Shown here one piece after another: positions 8,914-20,811 of a stretch of DNA of 64,000 bases. This DNA comes from Perca fluviatilis. Taxonomy: Eukaryota; Chordata; Actinopteri; Perciformes; Percidae. Both the position numbers and the translations under genes were made by a program. The notes under the pieces were generated by a model. That model saw only the letters and a list, made by a program, of their open reading frames with translations. It was not told where the DNA came from and searched no databases. Position 1 is the stretch's first letter; each line of letters starts with the position of its first letter. Location of the stretch: positions 4,787,568 to 4,851,567 of the forward strand of contig NC_053116.1 in the NCBI RefSeq assembly GCF_010015445.1, written 5' to 3'.

Positions 8914-11900
8914 TTAGGGTGGTAATCCCGTCGTACGTTGTACGCCGGATACGCCTGCAGTTTCTTGATCCGGGTGCCTAGTATGTACGGTTCCGACTTT
9001 CCCTTGAGCAAAGCGGGACAGATGGCGTGCAACCACTTCCTCCTTTGAGGGTCTCTCATGTTCCGATGCCAGGTCCTTGGGGATGGGGATCAGTTTCAGC
9101 ACCTCAACAAATGGAGTTGGGTCCTCAAACACCTCCTCGAAAACCAGCCTCATAAGTTCTTCCACATATTCTGTGAATTAATGCATATAAATAATCACTT
9201 AAGTGCTTAAGAAGAGCGTTCTTCTCAGACGCCACCTTATTTCTACATATTTGTTTTTTAGCCTTAACTATTTATTTGTTACGTTTACAATACTTGTACA
9301 CACACACCAGCAGCCCATTAACACAGTAAATACAGCAATAATATTTCATTATAAAGGGCATTTGAGGTGAAGTTGTTTTTTGTTATTAATATTATAAGCA
9401 AAAAAAAGTCACATTTTGTTTACATACCTGGTTGAAACCATTTACTTGGATCCCTTGACACTCGATCAGGATGTTGGCACTTAGGGAAAAGAGGTTTTTC
9501 ATGCAAGTGCACGTTCTGGATGTGGTTGACAATCGACATCCACTTGGCTACCTTCTCTGGCCCTGATGTTGACGATGTTGCCCTCCAGTAGACATGGCTT
9601 TTGATGCTACGCAGCCACTTCTTCAACACCCCGCAGTCCTTGTTTTGCGCAACTTTTTCAACTTTCTTTGACAAACCTTGCAGAAAGTACATATGCAATA
9701 ATTTATACTATATTTTGGCATTTATTAACGAATATTAACCACAAAGTATGTCAATGAGCCACACTGACATAAACAAGGATGAAGACGTACCTTTCTCAAA
9801 GTGCCACACATCATAGAAGTGGGTGATGCTGCGCTCCCTCAGATACTTCTGGATCTGTGGATGACGGTCGGTGACAATGTATGTTTGAATCCAGTAGATC
9901 CAGGCAGCGTTTAAGGCCCTCCTTCTCCATGTGGTAACTACCACCTACTTCATTGCTCTGGTGGTGGGACAAAAATGCATAGATATAAATGTGAGACATT
10001 GAAAGCTATACAGAATCATCTTTCATCATGTCGCAAGGCAAAAAAAATAAAAAAATAAATATGGGACCCACCTGAACAAGATGAAGGTTAATGATGCGGT
10101 TACTGTCTAGGTGCATCAGTGTGTAGCTCCCATACTTTGCTGAGTGCCCTGAAGATTATATAACAAAGACGATGTCAAGGCTTTGCAATTCAAATTGAAT
10201 GTTTAAGTACCATGCTTTTAAGAACAGACTTTTGTCTTACCTGGGGAGTCAGCTCGCATATCTCCACTGACTCCAATCTTTCCTCCATGCTGTAACTTTT
10301 GAAAAAGATGTTGCTGATCCGTCTTCCATTTGTGGATTATGGCTGGCTCCAGAAAACTCCTAGCATGCCTCCTGAAGGTGTCATACTGGAAAATCTGAAG
10401 ATTCATGGCCTTGCATATCTGTGAAAACATGTAAAATTGGTACGTTTGTGAAAACAGTACAGTGATTGCCATTTCATATTAAATAGTTATAGCAATACCT
10501 TTTCCAGTTGGATGAAGGATGAACCGGTGAAATATGTTGCCGCTGACAGGTGTAGGTTGCCGACGGGGGTACTTCCTACAACAGGCTGACTCTGCCACTG
10601 TCTTGAATAGTTGCAGTGTGGGCAGAGCTGTGTGAATGACACATATGTTCCCATTTTTCAGCGCTGAACGTCACACTGCCTCTTGCATACAGGACAGCTT
10701 TGAAAAAGCTCCCTTAGGCAACTTTCAAAAACAATGTACTTATCATCCTTATAAGTAGACACTGGCTCAGACCTTAAAAAAAACAGAAAGAATACATTCT
10801 TGCTTTAGCTTTCCTACCAAGTTTAACATTTCTGCTAATAAGTCATATTGAAATGTAATACAAATATCGAACTTACGACATGGCAGATTCGTCCGTTAGA
10901 ACAGAGTCACCAGGGATATATGTTGAGTCTTGTGGCTCAGCTTGCAACTCTGTTGAGGTGTCTCCCTCTTCCTCCTCCTCCTCCTCCAACTCAAGACGAG
11001 GTCTCTTGCGAGGTCTGAAATCTTGGGGTCTTATTGGTGTTGAAGACATCGGGGTGAATTCTGGGGAACTTGAAGTGGTCTCAGTGTAAACACTAACACA
11101 GGGCACTATTGCCTGGGTGCCTAAGAAAAAAAAAAAAAGGAAAAAACTTAAATAATATTTTTCTTTACAATAACGAAATTAAATTCTCATGTTTATTATA
11201 TATTGGGTTTTCAGCAGAGTAAGGCATTTACAGGTACTGCATGTGAACTAAACTAAAAATGCTAAAACATGTGATGCTTTTGTTATTTACCTTTGCTTCT
11301 CATGGAAGCCCTCAGCGTACCCATGGATAGCTGTGTGCCAACTGTTCTCATTTTTGGAGCACTGGACTGTATGCCCACTGACATATTTTGTGGTGGTTCA
11401 GTCTGGCATCCTATGTCATGGAATGTAGTGGAAAGGTGTGGGGTTTCAAGGGGCTGCTGTGATGTACTCTGTAATAAGACAGTAATCAGATGAAAAGAGT
11501 CAGTATCTGTAACGCTAACCTTCTTATCCCTTGTGAAATCAGGAGACAGCACAAGTAGCATATAAACAAATTCACACACCACATGACATCCTTTTGCTAG
11601 TCAAAGCCCCAGTTGTGTAAGTAGGGAGCAAGTATACTGTTGGTTATGGACAACGGTCTCCACGTAACAAAAGCAACTTAAAAGCACGTGTCGTTTACCA
11701 CTTTACAGAACGTTAGCCAACACTACCAAATTAGCTGAGCTTATACAGTGGTTTCGGTGCCCTTACCAATCAACCTGTAAAGTAGCATTAACGTTCTAAA
11801 CATACCTTCACATGCACACTTGTACACTGTTCTACATATTTTGACTGAAAAGCGATAGCCGATTTTAATGCAGTGTTACGTAATTGTGTTCAAAAGCTTT

Positions 11901-12517
11901 GAACAAAACGGTTTGAACACAAAACGTTAGCGCTAGCTAGCTAGAAAGTTAGCTTCTGCTAACTTTGTAATGAGGCTACATTTCACTGCCACCATAACAG
12001 CAGCTGGTATAAGTTACTAATAAATGCACATCCACACAACAGCAATATTTCACATCTTTAAATACACAACCCATCACCATATTTAAAAAAAATAATCTGT
12101 TAAAAATGAGCTAAACAATTTCACACCGGATATAACATTAGCTACAGCTTTAGCTGTAGCTAGTTTAGCTACAACCTGCCCACTTCAACTGCCCATTTGA
12201 ACACTTGGTAAAGGTTTATAAATTATAGCTAGCGTACTTACAGGTTGTGGTTCTGAATCTCCATGATGACTAGACAAAGTCGGAACTGCACTGTCTTTCA
12301 GAATTAAACGGTTTGAAAATCCTGAATTGAACTGTTGCAGGTTCAGGAAGCAGTCCTCCGTAAAATGAGCAGAACACAACATAAGGTTGGGGTTGTAGTC
12401 CTGGGGAATAGTGCCAAAAACAAATTTTAACCACTGACTCTTAAATTCATCGTCTTTTGGAAGACGAAAAAGAGGAAATTTCCCCGTGCACTGACGAATA
12501 CAGCGTCTCCTGGACAT
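8914..12517 (-). pseudogene. THAP-domain DNA transposase, Kolobok type, inactivated
   Basis: Nine exon-like blocks with GT-AG borders: 12242-12517 (THAP), 11291-11468, 10877-11120, 10495-10772, 10241-10418, 10072-10148, 9791-9957, 9428-9676 and 8914-9170. The THAP exon starts MSRRRCIRQC, keeps the C2CH pattern (CSAHF) and ends with an AVPT motif, so it is a DNA-binding domain. Exon 3 carries RPRKRPRLELEEEEEEEG. Exon 4 has CPVC and CPHC. Later exons contain GDMRADSPG, TDRHPQIQKYL and FYDVWHFEKG, probably parts of the catalytic core. Breaks are a TGA at 10658-10660 in exon 4, a frameshift near 9900, a frameshift in the last exon, and no exon between 9171 and 9427 where related proteins have an EAFHS-type motif. 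The alternative start is 12532, five codons upstream. Confidence 0.75.
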
Positions 12518-12849
12518 GACCGAGACTCTCAACTCTCCAGCCGCTCTGGGTCTAACAAACTTGAATTAGTGGTGGTGGTGGGGGGGAGGGGAGCTTAGCA
12601 GCTCGAGCTTTATAACTTCTGTTACGAGCTGACGTCAGCTCGTCACGGAAGAAAAGGCTTCACTACAATAGAGCTGTTGGGAGCAGTTTGTGAACAGTGT
12701 TTTCTGCTGGAAATGGAAACTACCTTTGGGGTGGACTTTGGGCTTTTTCACTTTTTAAACCTATTACATGCCCAAAAAACATATACAACACAGTTAAGGA
12801 AAGGGAAAAAGCCAAAAAGCATAATATCACCTCTTTAAATAATAACAGT

Positions 12850-13117
12850 ACTTAAATAAACAGCAATATGCACCTGTTGTATTTTAATCCAGGCTGATAA
12901 TAACAATAGGGTAAAACCACTGCTGGGTGATCAGAAAAGGCTCCAGGATTAAATAAATCCTGGCTGTTAGCCTGGTCAGGATCAGGCTAGCTGTACGGAA
13001 TAAATCTCCATGGTGATTTATGTGCCTCCGCTTTCGTGAAACCGAATCAAGGCTTCATCCAGGATAACTGGGAAATCCCGGCTTAATCCCTTATCTTGGT
13101 TTTGTGAAACAGGCCCC
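12850..13117. repeat. MITE-like repeat with TGTTTCAC ends
   Basis: The right end reads TTTTGTGAAACAGGCCCC and an internal TTTCGTGAAACCG repeats the theme. This is the signature of a common fish MITE family beginning GGGCCTGTTTCA. The interior has paired TCCAGGATTAAAT and ATAAATCCTGGCTG blocks. I could not fix the left end. Confidence 0.35.
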
Positions 13118-13382
13118 AGGCCTGCTAGCCCTGCGAGCTAGAGATGCTCTGTCGCCGGGTAAAAGAGGTGGGCTGTGTTAACAAGGAGTGGTGCAGAAAT
13201 GTGGTGATTTGTATCCATTTAACTGCTAACTGCTGGTGGAGTTTGTGACTGTTAAATGCCGACCATTCTACATTGCATGCTAATTCACGGCTGTGTTTAT
13301 GCTCGGTGTTTATAGCCCACCCAGCGCTAATGCTAGTATGTGTTAGCTGAACTTTACGGAGCCTATTGAGAATGAGGACATA

Positions 13383-13913
13383 CAGTACAGGCCAAAAGTT
13401 TGGACACACCTTCTCATTCAATGTGTTTCTTTATTTTCATGACTAAATACATTGTAGATTCTCACTGAAGGTATCAAAACTATGAATGAACACATATGGA
13501 ATTATGTATTTAACAAAAAAATGTGAAATAACTGAAAACATGTCTTTTATTTTAGATTCTTCAAAGTAGCCACCCTTTGCTTTTTTTGATAACTCTGCAA
13601 ACCCTTGGTGTTCTCTCAATGAGCTTCATGAGGTAGTCACCTGAAATGGTTTTCACTTCACAGGTGTGCTTTGTCAGGGTTAATTAGTGGATTTTTTCCC
13701 CTTATTAATAAAAAAGCAAAGGGTGGCTACTTTGAAGAATCTAAAATATAAGACATGTTTTCAGTTATTTCACACTTTTTTGTTAAGTACATAATTCCAC
13801 ATGTGTTCATTCATAGTTTTGATGCCTTCAGTGAGAATCTACAATGTAAATAGTCATGAAAATAAAAAGGAAACGCATTGAATGAGGTGTGTCCAAACTT
13901 TTGGCCTGTACTG
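13383..13913. mobile_element. Tc1/mariner-type MITE with ~200-bp TIRs
   Basis: Ends CAGTACAGGCCAAAAGTTTG are flanked by TA (13381-13382, 13914-13915). The inverted repeats extend about 200 bp each (to about 13585 and from about 13715). They include GATTCTTCAAAGTAGCCACC and the matching right copy. The centre is unique and non-coding. The terminus GGCCAAAAGTTTGGACACACC is shared by many fish Tc1-derived MITEs. Confidence 0.9.
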
Positions 13914-13915
13914 TA

Positions 13916-15157
13916 CGTCATGGTAGCTTGCTGTCACGTCACGATTTGGGCGGTTTCTGAGCCCGTCCACCATCTTGGTGTACCTACACTATCGGTTGCC
14001 AGGGGCAACAATGTAAGAGAGCTGCATTTCAAAACACTGGACGAAATTGATGTGGAACTGTGAACGAACAGTTCTGTTCAGTTTTTTTTGTTGAGATGGA
14101 GAAGGTGAATCAGTGTCAGCCTGCTTACAGGAGAATATTCTGTCGGCAACTTTGCCCGCAACGTGCGAAGCTAGGCAACCTTACAGTAGCTACATTAACT
14201 TGTAGTTTACTGCATACACGTAACATTAGCTCATTGTCCAATAGCTTCTAGCTTTCAAACAAATGCAGTGCAAAATATAATCAGCACCCACAAAGTAAAC
14301 GCTACCAGCTAATGGAGGTTGCCACAGGCAGTATGATATGCAGTAAACTGCAAGTGAGAAAGGTTAAATAGTACTGTAAAACCACAAGCTACATCCAACG
14401 TATGAAAAGTCAACAACACCATTGATAAACACCCACTACAAGTTGTCAGTTAAGACCATGATGAATAAACTACACCACTACAGTAACATGAAGTACCTAG
14501 GCCAATCTCTTAAAAGGATAAAACACCAAAGCATATAACAATTTGAGACTTAAACAGTTTCTAACACTAATAATTTTACATTTGCAAATGTAGCTACACC
14601 GCCGAATGGCATGCTGGGTAACATTACAGCTGCTAGCCTAGCTCGCAAGGTAGCATAACTGTCTGTTAAGCTGGGAGAGGCTACGGTCGCTACTGCACAA
14701 GAACCGAGAAGAAAGTTAGCTAGAGGATGAAGAAAGACCGGAGATACACCAGAACAACGTGTGCTCAAGAGAGGAGCCGTCTTGTTGTTCCCAAGTTTTT
14801 TCTTTCTAACAAATCGGACATAATTTAGCCACTGTTGTTGCCCGTCGCTCGTTACTCGGCCGTGTTACTGTGCTAACGTTAAAGACCTGTCACTTCAAGC
14901 ATGCAGCGGAGCAACGTTATGAACGCAATCCACCTCCGGTCCCACTACAGACCGTTGAAAGAGACGGGTTCAGAGCAATGACTAAAACTCTGGTTTTAAG
15001 ATTTCTTGCCTCGCTGAAATACGTCCGCCAACCTACTAACGTTATTCAAACAGCGAAGGAGGCTGACAGCCGAGCTACGTTCAGTCCCCCACTACAACCT
15101 AACTTACCTGTGGCCAAGGTAGTGGTTATACGGTACTAGCTTACAACTACGGCCGAC
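13916..15157. other. Stretch without supported gene
   Basis: Frames of 60-90 codons occur but none has recognisable content or splice context. GTTAGC-type motifs are frequent. Nothing was assigned. Confidence 0.5.
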
Positions 15158-15401
15158 GTGTAAGGTGAGCGTATTGTGTCACTTCCGGTGTTCCCGTGTT
15201 ACAAACGCTAGTTTGCTGCTCCGGCAAAAACTTACTGAACTCTGCTTCACTGTTTAAATTAGCGGCTATTTGCCTGGATTGCATTTGAATTACAATTGTT
15301 TTACTCAAGCACTTATACTTCCTAGCCTCACTTACAGTGACTGACTCGCTGAATTTACAATTGTTAAAACACTGTTAGCTACTTTAGCTTAGCCATTAGC
15401 A

Positions 15402-16290
15402 ATGGCTAATTCCTCTCCCTCTCCTGCTCTTTCTTGCTCTGTGTGTCAAATGTTTAGCTATTCATCTGCCTCCTTTAGTGATAACGATACATGTAATAAA
15501 TGTAGTATATTCGCTGTTTTGGAGGCAAGGCTTAGTGAATTTGAGTCACGGCTCCGCATCATGGAATCAGAATCGTATGCTTCCGTAGCTAGCCAGCACC
15601 ATGTAGTTAATGCGGGCCAACATACTGTAGCTTCTGTAGCTTCTGCTAGCTGTCCCCGGCAGACCCCGAGCAGCCGGGCGAGTGGGTGACTGTCCGAGGG
15701 CGTAGCGTTAGATCTAGACCAGGGGAGTGCACATGATGACGGGTCGCTCTAAACAGGCGTCTTCGCCTCTCTAACAGTTTCTCCTACTCAGCGATACACC
15801 CGCTGAGAAGCCAGTTCTGGTTATTGGGAGCTCTATACTGCGATATGTGAAGCCAGCGGCCCGGCGGCTACAGTAGGCCTACCTACGGTCATATGTGCCC
15901 CGGGGCTGGAGGCGATATAAGAAACCCATCTAAAGCTGCTGGCAAAAGAACCGTAAATACAGTAAGATCATACTTCCGTAGATGGTAATGGTCGTAAATC
16001 GAAGATCACTAAAATGAATGTTGAGTCACTTTGTGCATACGCCAAAGACAATGTCGGACTCAGTAGTTTTCTCTGGACCCCTGCCAAACCTGACCAATGA
16101 TGAAATGTACAGCCGTACGTCATCCTTCCACCGCTGGTTGTCGGGTGGTGCCCAGCTAATGATGTGGGCTATGTGAATAACTGGAGGCGTTCTGGGGAAA
16201 GCCTGGTCTGATTGAGAGAGACGGCATTCATTCCACCTGGGACGGTGCCGCTCTCATATCAAAAATCTGAACGAATTTATCAGACATAAA
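15402..16290 (+). pseudogene. L2 ORF1 (Cys motif, coiled coil, SGNH-esterase remnant)
   Basis: The frame starts MANSSPSPALSCSVCQMFS and is open for 95 residues. It has CSVC and CNKC pairs followed by EARLSEFESRLRIMES, a probable coiled coil. After stops and frameshifts, PVLVIGSSILR appears near 15810 and VVFSGPLPNLTNDEMYS near 16060. These resemble the GSS and later blocks of the esterase-like domain found in ORF1 of some CR1/L2 elements. The intact counterpart of the first part is at 45912-46619. Several stops make it non-functional. Confidence 0.7.
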
Positions 16291-16499
16291 CCATGACAAC
16301 CCAAGTTTGATATTAGTAATCAGAGGTGCAGTGCTAGCGCCCCTCTGTGCTTCCGTTAGACGATGCAGCCCACTCATAGTCTAATAAGCGCGGTGTCTGT
16401 CCCCGGCTCAGATCGGTTAAATCAAAGGTAAACAAAAGATGCGCTATACTTAACAACCTAATTGGAATTAAAACTACGCAATAGAACAAAATAGGAAAA

Positions 16500-17560
16500 T
16501 TAGATGTGGACTATTAAATATTAGATCTCTGTCTTCTAAAGCAGTATTGGTAAACGAGTTGATATCAGATAATAAAATTGATTTATTTTGTCTTACTGAA
16601 ACCTGGCTGGGCCATGAAGACTATGTTAGTCTAAATGAAGCCACTCCTCCCAGCCATATTAATACTCAAATTCCTAGAGGCTCAGGCCGAGGAGGGGGAG
16701 TTGCAGCCATCTTTGATGCAAGCCTGTTAATTACTCCTAAACCTAAATTACATTATAACTCATTTGAAAGTCTTGTTCTTAATCTTCAACATCCAAAATG
16801 GAAAACATTACAGCCAATTATTTTCGTTGTTATTTACAGGGCTCCAGGTCCGTATTCTGAATTTTTATCTGAATTCTCAGAGTTTTTATCATGTTTAGTC
16901 CTTAAATCAGACCAAGTACTTCTTGTAGGTGATTTTAATATCCATGTGGACGTTGACAATGACAGCCTTAGTACTGCTTTCAACTCATTACTGGATTCAA
17001 TCGGTTTCAGTCAGAGTGTGCACAAGGCGACACACTGTTTTAACCACACCCTCGACCTTGTGCTGGCATATGGTATTGAAATTGAGGATTTAATAATGTT
17101 TTCGCAGAATTCGGTATTATCAGATCATTCTTTAATCACTTTCGAATTCTTACTACCTGATTATATTAAATTAGATAAAAGCTCCTACACCAGATGCTTA
17201 TCTGACAGTGCTATAGCTAAATTTAAAGAAGATATTCCAACAGCATTCGACTCTATGTCATGCCTTAACATAACAGAGGACCTGTATGTTAACCTCAGTC
17301 CCTCTCAAATTGATGCATTTGTAGACGGTGTTACGGTGTAGACTCCGTCGCTCCCCTGAAAAAGAAGATGATGAAGCAAAGGAAACTAGCACCTTGGTAT
17401 AACTCCCAAACTCGCAAATTAAAACAAATCTCGCAAAACCTTGAATGTAAGTGGCGTTCCACCAAGGTGGAAGAATCTCGTTTGGATTGGCAAGAAAGTC
17501 TCAAAACCTATAGGAAGGCCCTAAGAAGGCCAGATCAGACTATTACTCATCACTAATAGA
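16500..17560 (+). pseudogene. L2 ORF2, apurinic-type endonuclease part
   Basis: The frame opens upstream of 16547 with [11 protein letters not shown], the usual start of an APE-type endonuclease. Catalytic signatures are all visible: [34 protein letters not shown] and SDHSLI. A frameshift lies at about 17335, just after FVDGVTV. The next frame continues with LAPWYNSQTRKLKQ, the linker to the RT. A second frameshift lies near 17530. The endonuclease nicks target DNA to prime reverse transcription. Confidence 0.85.
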
Positions 17561-17672
17561 AGAAACAAGAACAACCCAAGGTTTTCTTTTCAGCACTGTC
17601 GCGCCCGGCCTGACAGATAGCCACAGCTCTACTGAGCCATCTATTCCTCTAGCTCTGAGTAGTGATGACTTC

Positions 17673-19373
17673 ATGAGCTTCTTCAATGATAAAATTACAA
17701 CAATTAGAGATAAAATTCATCCCCTTTTACACTCAACTTCTAACGGTTCACCTTTAAACGCAGAGTCGTTAGAAATAAAGACTAGTCTCGACATATACTT
17801 AGACTGCTTTTATCCTATAGACCTTCAACAATTAATGTTAAAGATATCCTCAGCTAAGCCATCTACCTGTCTCTTGGACCCCATCCCAACAAGACTACTC
17901 AAAGAAGCATTACCTGTGGTTAACACCTCATTACTAGATATGATCAATATGTCTCTATTAACAGGTTATGTACCACAGTCATTTAAAGTAGCTGTGATAA
18001 AACCTCTTCTGAAAAAACCCACCCTGGATCCTGAGGTCTTAGCAAACTATAGACCTATATCTAACCTTCCCTTTCTATCCAAGATCCTTGAGAAGGTGGT
18101 TGCTAATCAGTTATGTGATTTTCTACATAGCAATAGTTTATTTGATGACTTTCAATCAGGATTTAGAAAGAATCATAGCACAGAGACGGCACTGGTGAAA
18201 ATTACTAACAACCTTTTAACTGCTGCAGACAAAGGTCTTGTCTCCATTCTTGTTTTACTAGATCTTAGTGCTGCATTTGACACTATTGACCATTCAATCC
18301 TGTTACAGAGATTGGAACACTTGGTTGGCATTAAAGGAATTGCTCTGAGTTGGTTTAGGTCCTATTTCTCTGATCGATCTCAATTTGTGAATGTTAATGA
18401 TAAATCCTCCAAGTACGCTAAAGTTAGCCATGGGGTTCCTCAAGGCTCAGTGCTTGGACCAATTCTATTCTCCTTATATATGCTTCCTCTAGGCAATATT
18501 ATTAGAAAACACTCAATTAACTTTCACTGTTATGCGGATGACACCCAATTATACTTGTCAATCAAACCAGACGAAACCAGTCAGCTAGCTAAATTTCAAG
18601 CGTGCATTAAGGATATAAAATCCTGGATGACCTATAATTTTCTGATGTTAAACCCTAACAAAACTGAAGTTATTGTGCTGGGCCCTAAACACCTCCGAAC
18701 TTCATTATCTAGAGATATAGCTACTCTGGATGGTGCTGCCCTGGCCTCCAGCACCACTGTTAGAAATTTAGGAGTTATCTTTGATCAGGATATATCCTTT
18801 AATGCCAATCTAAAACAAACCTCAAGAACAGCCTTTTTTCATCTTCGTAACATTGCCAAAATTAGGAATATCCTGTCTCAAAACGACGTTGAAAAACTAG
18901 TGCATGCATTTGTTACTTCCAGGCTGGACTATTGTAATTCCCTACTGTCAGGTTGCTCAAATAAGTCTCTTAAGACTCTCCAGCTGATCCAGAATGCTGC
19001 AGCCCGTGTTCTCACAAGAACTAAGAAAAGAGATCATATTTCTCCTGTATTAGCTTCTCTGCATTGGCTTCCGGTTGAATCCAGGATTGAGTTTAAAGTC
19101 CTTCTCTTGACCTACAAAGCTCTAAATGGTCTAGCACCATCATATCTAGAAGAGCTCCTAATACCCTATTGTCCCACTAGAGCACTGCGCTCCCAGAATG
19201 CAGAGTTACTAGTGGTACCTAGAGTCTCTAAAAGTAGAATGGGAGCTAGAGCCTTCAGTTATCAGGCTCCTCTCCTATGGAACCAGCTCCCGATCTGGGT
19301 TCGGGGGCAGAAACTGTCACCTCATTCAAGAATGAACTTAAAACTCTCCTATTTTGATAAAGCTTATAGTTAG
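17673..19373 (+). CDS. L2 ORF2, reverse transcriptase part (open frame)
   Basis: An uninterrupted frame of 566 residues covers the whole RT and the C-terminal region. Motifs in order are YRPISNLPFLSKILE, FQSGFRKNHSTETAL, LLDLSAAFDTIDH with the first catalytic Asp, HGVPQGSVLGPILF, and YADDTQLYLS at residues 287-294. LNPNKTEVIVLGP and LHWLPVESRIEFK follow, typical of L2/CR1 elements. The methionine is only the first ATG after the frameshift near 17530; in the intact element this is one continuous ORF2 with the endonuclease. The stop at 19371-19373 is followed by the L2 3' UTR. Confidence 0.9.
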   Translation: MSFFNDKITTIRDKIHPLLHSTSNGSPLNAESLEIKTSLDIYLDCFYPIDLQQLMLKISSAKPSTCLLDPIPTRLLKEALPVVNTSLLDMINMSLLTGYVPQSFKVAVIKPLLKKPTLDPEVLANYRPISNLPFLSKILEKVVANQLCDFLHSNSLFDDFQSGFRKNHSTETALVKITNNLLTAADKGLVSILVLLDLSAAFDTIDHSILLQRLEHLVGIKGIALSWFRSYFSDRSQFVNVNDKSSKYAKVSHGVPQGSVLGPILFSLYMLPLGNIIRKHSINFHCYADDTQLYLSIKPDETSQLAKFQACIKDIKSWMTYNFLMLNPNKTEVIVLGPKHLRTSLSRDIATLDGAALASSTTVRNLGVIFDQDISFNANLKQTSRTAFFHLRNIAKIRNILSQNDVEKLVHAFVTSRLDYCNSLLSGCSNKSLKTLQLIQNAAARVLTRTKKRDHISPVLASLHWLPVESRIEFKVLLLTYKALNGLAPSYLEELLIPYCPTRALRSQNAELLVVPRVSKSRMGARAFSYQAPLLWNQLPIWVRGQKLSPHSRMNLKLSYFDKAYS

Positions 19374-20185
19374 GGAGTGAGGAGTTGCAGTGTTCACCTA
19401 ACTGGCCCAACTGCTTCTCTTCATAATTGTTAGATTAATAATACATAACAAAGTAGAGGCAGGCCAGCCAAGCCCGATCCGGCAGGGGGAGAGTTCTAAG
19501 CCCGAAAAAGCTACCTCTCCTTATGACCTGTCTCTCTTAGTTACCTGTTATAGTTACGCTGTTATAGTTCTAGACTGCCGGGGGACTTCCTTCCTTTGAC
19601 ACACTGAGCTGCTCTCTCCTCTCCCTTTCTATTACTGTTACTATTACTATTACTATTACTATTTGTGTGCAGCCCGTCCCAGAAATGCTTGTTACTAATC
19701 CTAGCTTCTGGGGAGTTTACTCCCCGGAGTCCTTATGCTTTTTCCCCCCAGCGTATTTCCTTGGAGAACGTTGGCACCAAGATCCTGGTTGCAGCTGTCG
19801 CCGTGGTCCTGCTGCACTCCCTGCTGAGCTCAGCGATGCCCTGCAATGTCATGCTGCGTCCTGCTGAACCCTGCAGCTTCCCGCTACATCCAGTCACTGT
19901 TCCATTATTAATGTGACTACTATCGCCACTGTTCATCACACCCCAACCGCGCGCTCAGACACCGCCTACCAAGAGCCTGGGTCTGTCCGAGGTTTCTTCC
20001 CAAGAGGGAGTTTTTCCTCGCCACTGTCGCACTGCTTGCTCTTGAGGGAATTACTGGAATTGTTGGAATTGTTGGGGCTTTGTAAATTATAGAGTGTGGT
20101 CTAGACCTACTCTATCTGTAAAGTGTCTCGAGATAACTTATGTTATGATTTGATACTATAAATAAAATTGAATTGAATTGAATAC

Positions 20186-20713
20186 TTAGTTTTGAAAGGG
20201 AAACAGTGTTAAAGTTGTTTGTATGTGTAGGCTATTCATTCGATTTGAGTTTATCTTACTACTTTGCACAATACAAATAGTTTAGCTTCTGTAACTGTTT
20301 CATGGATTCCCCTTCATACAAAGTTATTGTATAATGTCGTGGAGCCAAGCCAACCCTTTAGTAATCAAAGCTTTTAGTAAACATGATGACATTAACATGT
20401 TTTTGTGATATTCTATGTACTCCTGACAGTAGAATAAGCCATTATAAAACTATATAAAGGTGGCCCATTATTGATGGCCCATTATTATGTATTTAAATTT
20501 ATTTTAAGAAGTTTGATTACATTATATTTTCGATTTGAATGCACAATTGTTTTTTAAATAACAAATAAATAAGAATTCAATACAATAAATCTATGTTATT
20601 TTGTCTTAGTTAGGAAAGTAATGTTTAGTTAGAAAGGTCTGGTGCCTTTAGTGTCTTCCACATGGTGGAAGGAAGGTATGATGTGGAAGGTATACAGTTT
20701 ATTATTAATTCAG
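20186..20713. other. AT-rich stretch without supported gene
   Basis: This is AT-rich sequence between the L2 3' end and a hAT-like terminus. No gene or element was supported. Confidence 0.5.
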
Positions 20714-20811
20714 CAACGGTATCGGATCGGTATCGGGTATCGACAGATACACAATGCCCTGGCATCGGTATCGGTATCGGGACTGAAAAAGTGGGATCGG
20801 TGCATCCCTAC
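20714..20811. repeat. Solitary hAT-like terminus
   Basis: Repeated ATCGGTATCGG blocks end in GATCGGTGCATCCCTA. That is the terminus of a fish hAT family known for TAGGGATGCACCGAT ends. Only one end is present, directly abutting the 3' side of the Rex1 fragment, so it truncates or replaces that element's tail. Confidence 0.5.

Larger units (their letters stand above)
5984..12834. mobile_element. Kolobok-like transposon carrying P2X7-like and THAP-transposase genes
   Basis: The right end is clear: CATAATATCACCTCT ends at 12834 and is followed by TTAA (12835-12838). The preceding 100 bases match a widespread TTAA-flanked fish MITE as I remember it. The left subterminal region, from about 5984 (GTATTTAGAGG onward), matches the other half of the same MITE. 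The final ~50 bases of the left end, including its TTAA, are missing and replaced by a CTCGT-rich hAT-like remnant. Inside are a plus-strand P2X7-domain gene and a minus-strand THAP transposase that converge. A Tc1 element is nested at 6583-8160. Kolobok is inferred from the TTAA target and the THAP transposase. Confidence 0.6.
15158..20185 (+). mobile_element. Near full-length L2-clade LINE
   Basis: The 5' part starts near AAGGTGAGCGTATTG and matches the start of the copy at 45690. It is followed by ORF1 (15402), ORF2 (endonuclease then reverse transcriptase) and a 3' UTR ending in TTGAATTGAATTGAAT. The short 3' repeat and the RT motifs place it in the L2 clade. About 5.0 kb is present. ORF1 is broken and ORF2 has two frameshifts, so it is not autonomous as it stands. 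The 3' UTR recurs at 46600-47265 and, inverted, at 30003-30345. Confidence 0.88.

Noticed and set aside
10880..11106. Overlapping frames on both strands with Ser-rich (plus) or Glu-rich (minus) runs
   Set aside because: Only the minus frame, with RPRKRPRLELEEE and splice borders, fits the transposase; the plus frame is its shadow.
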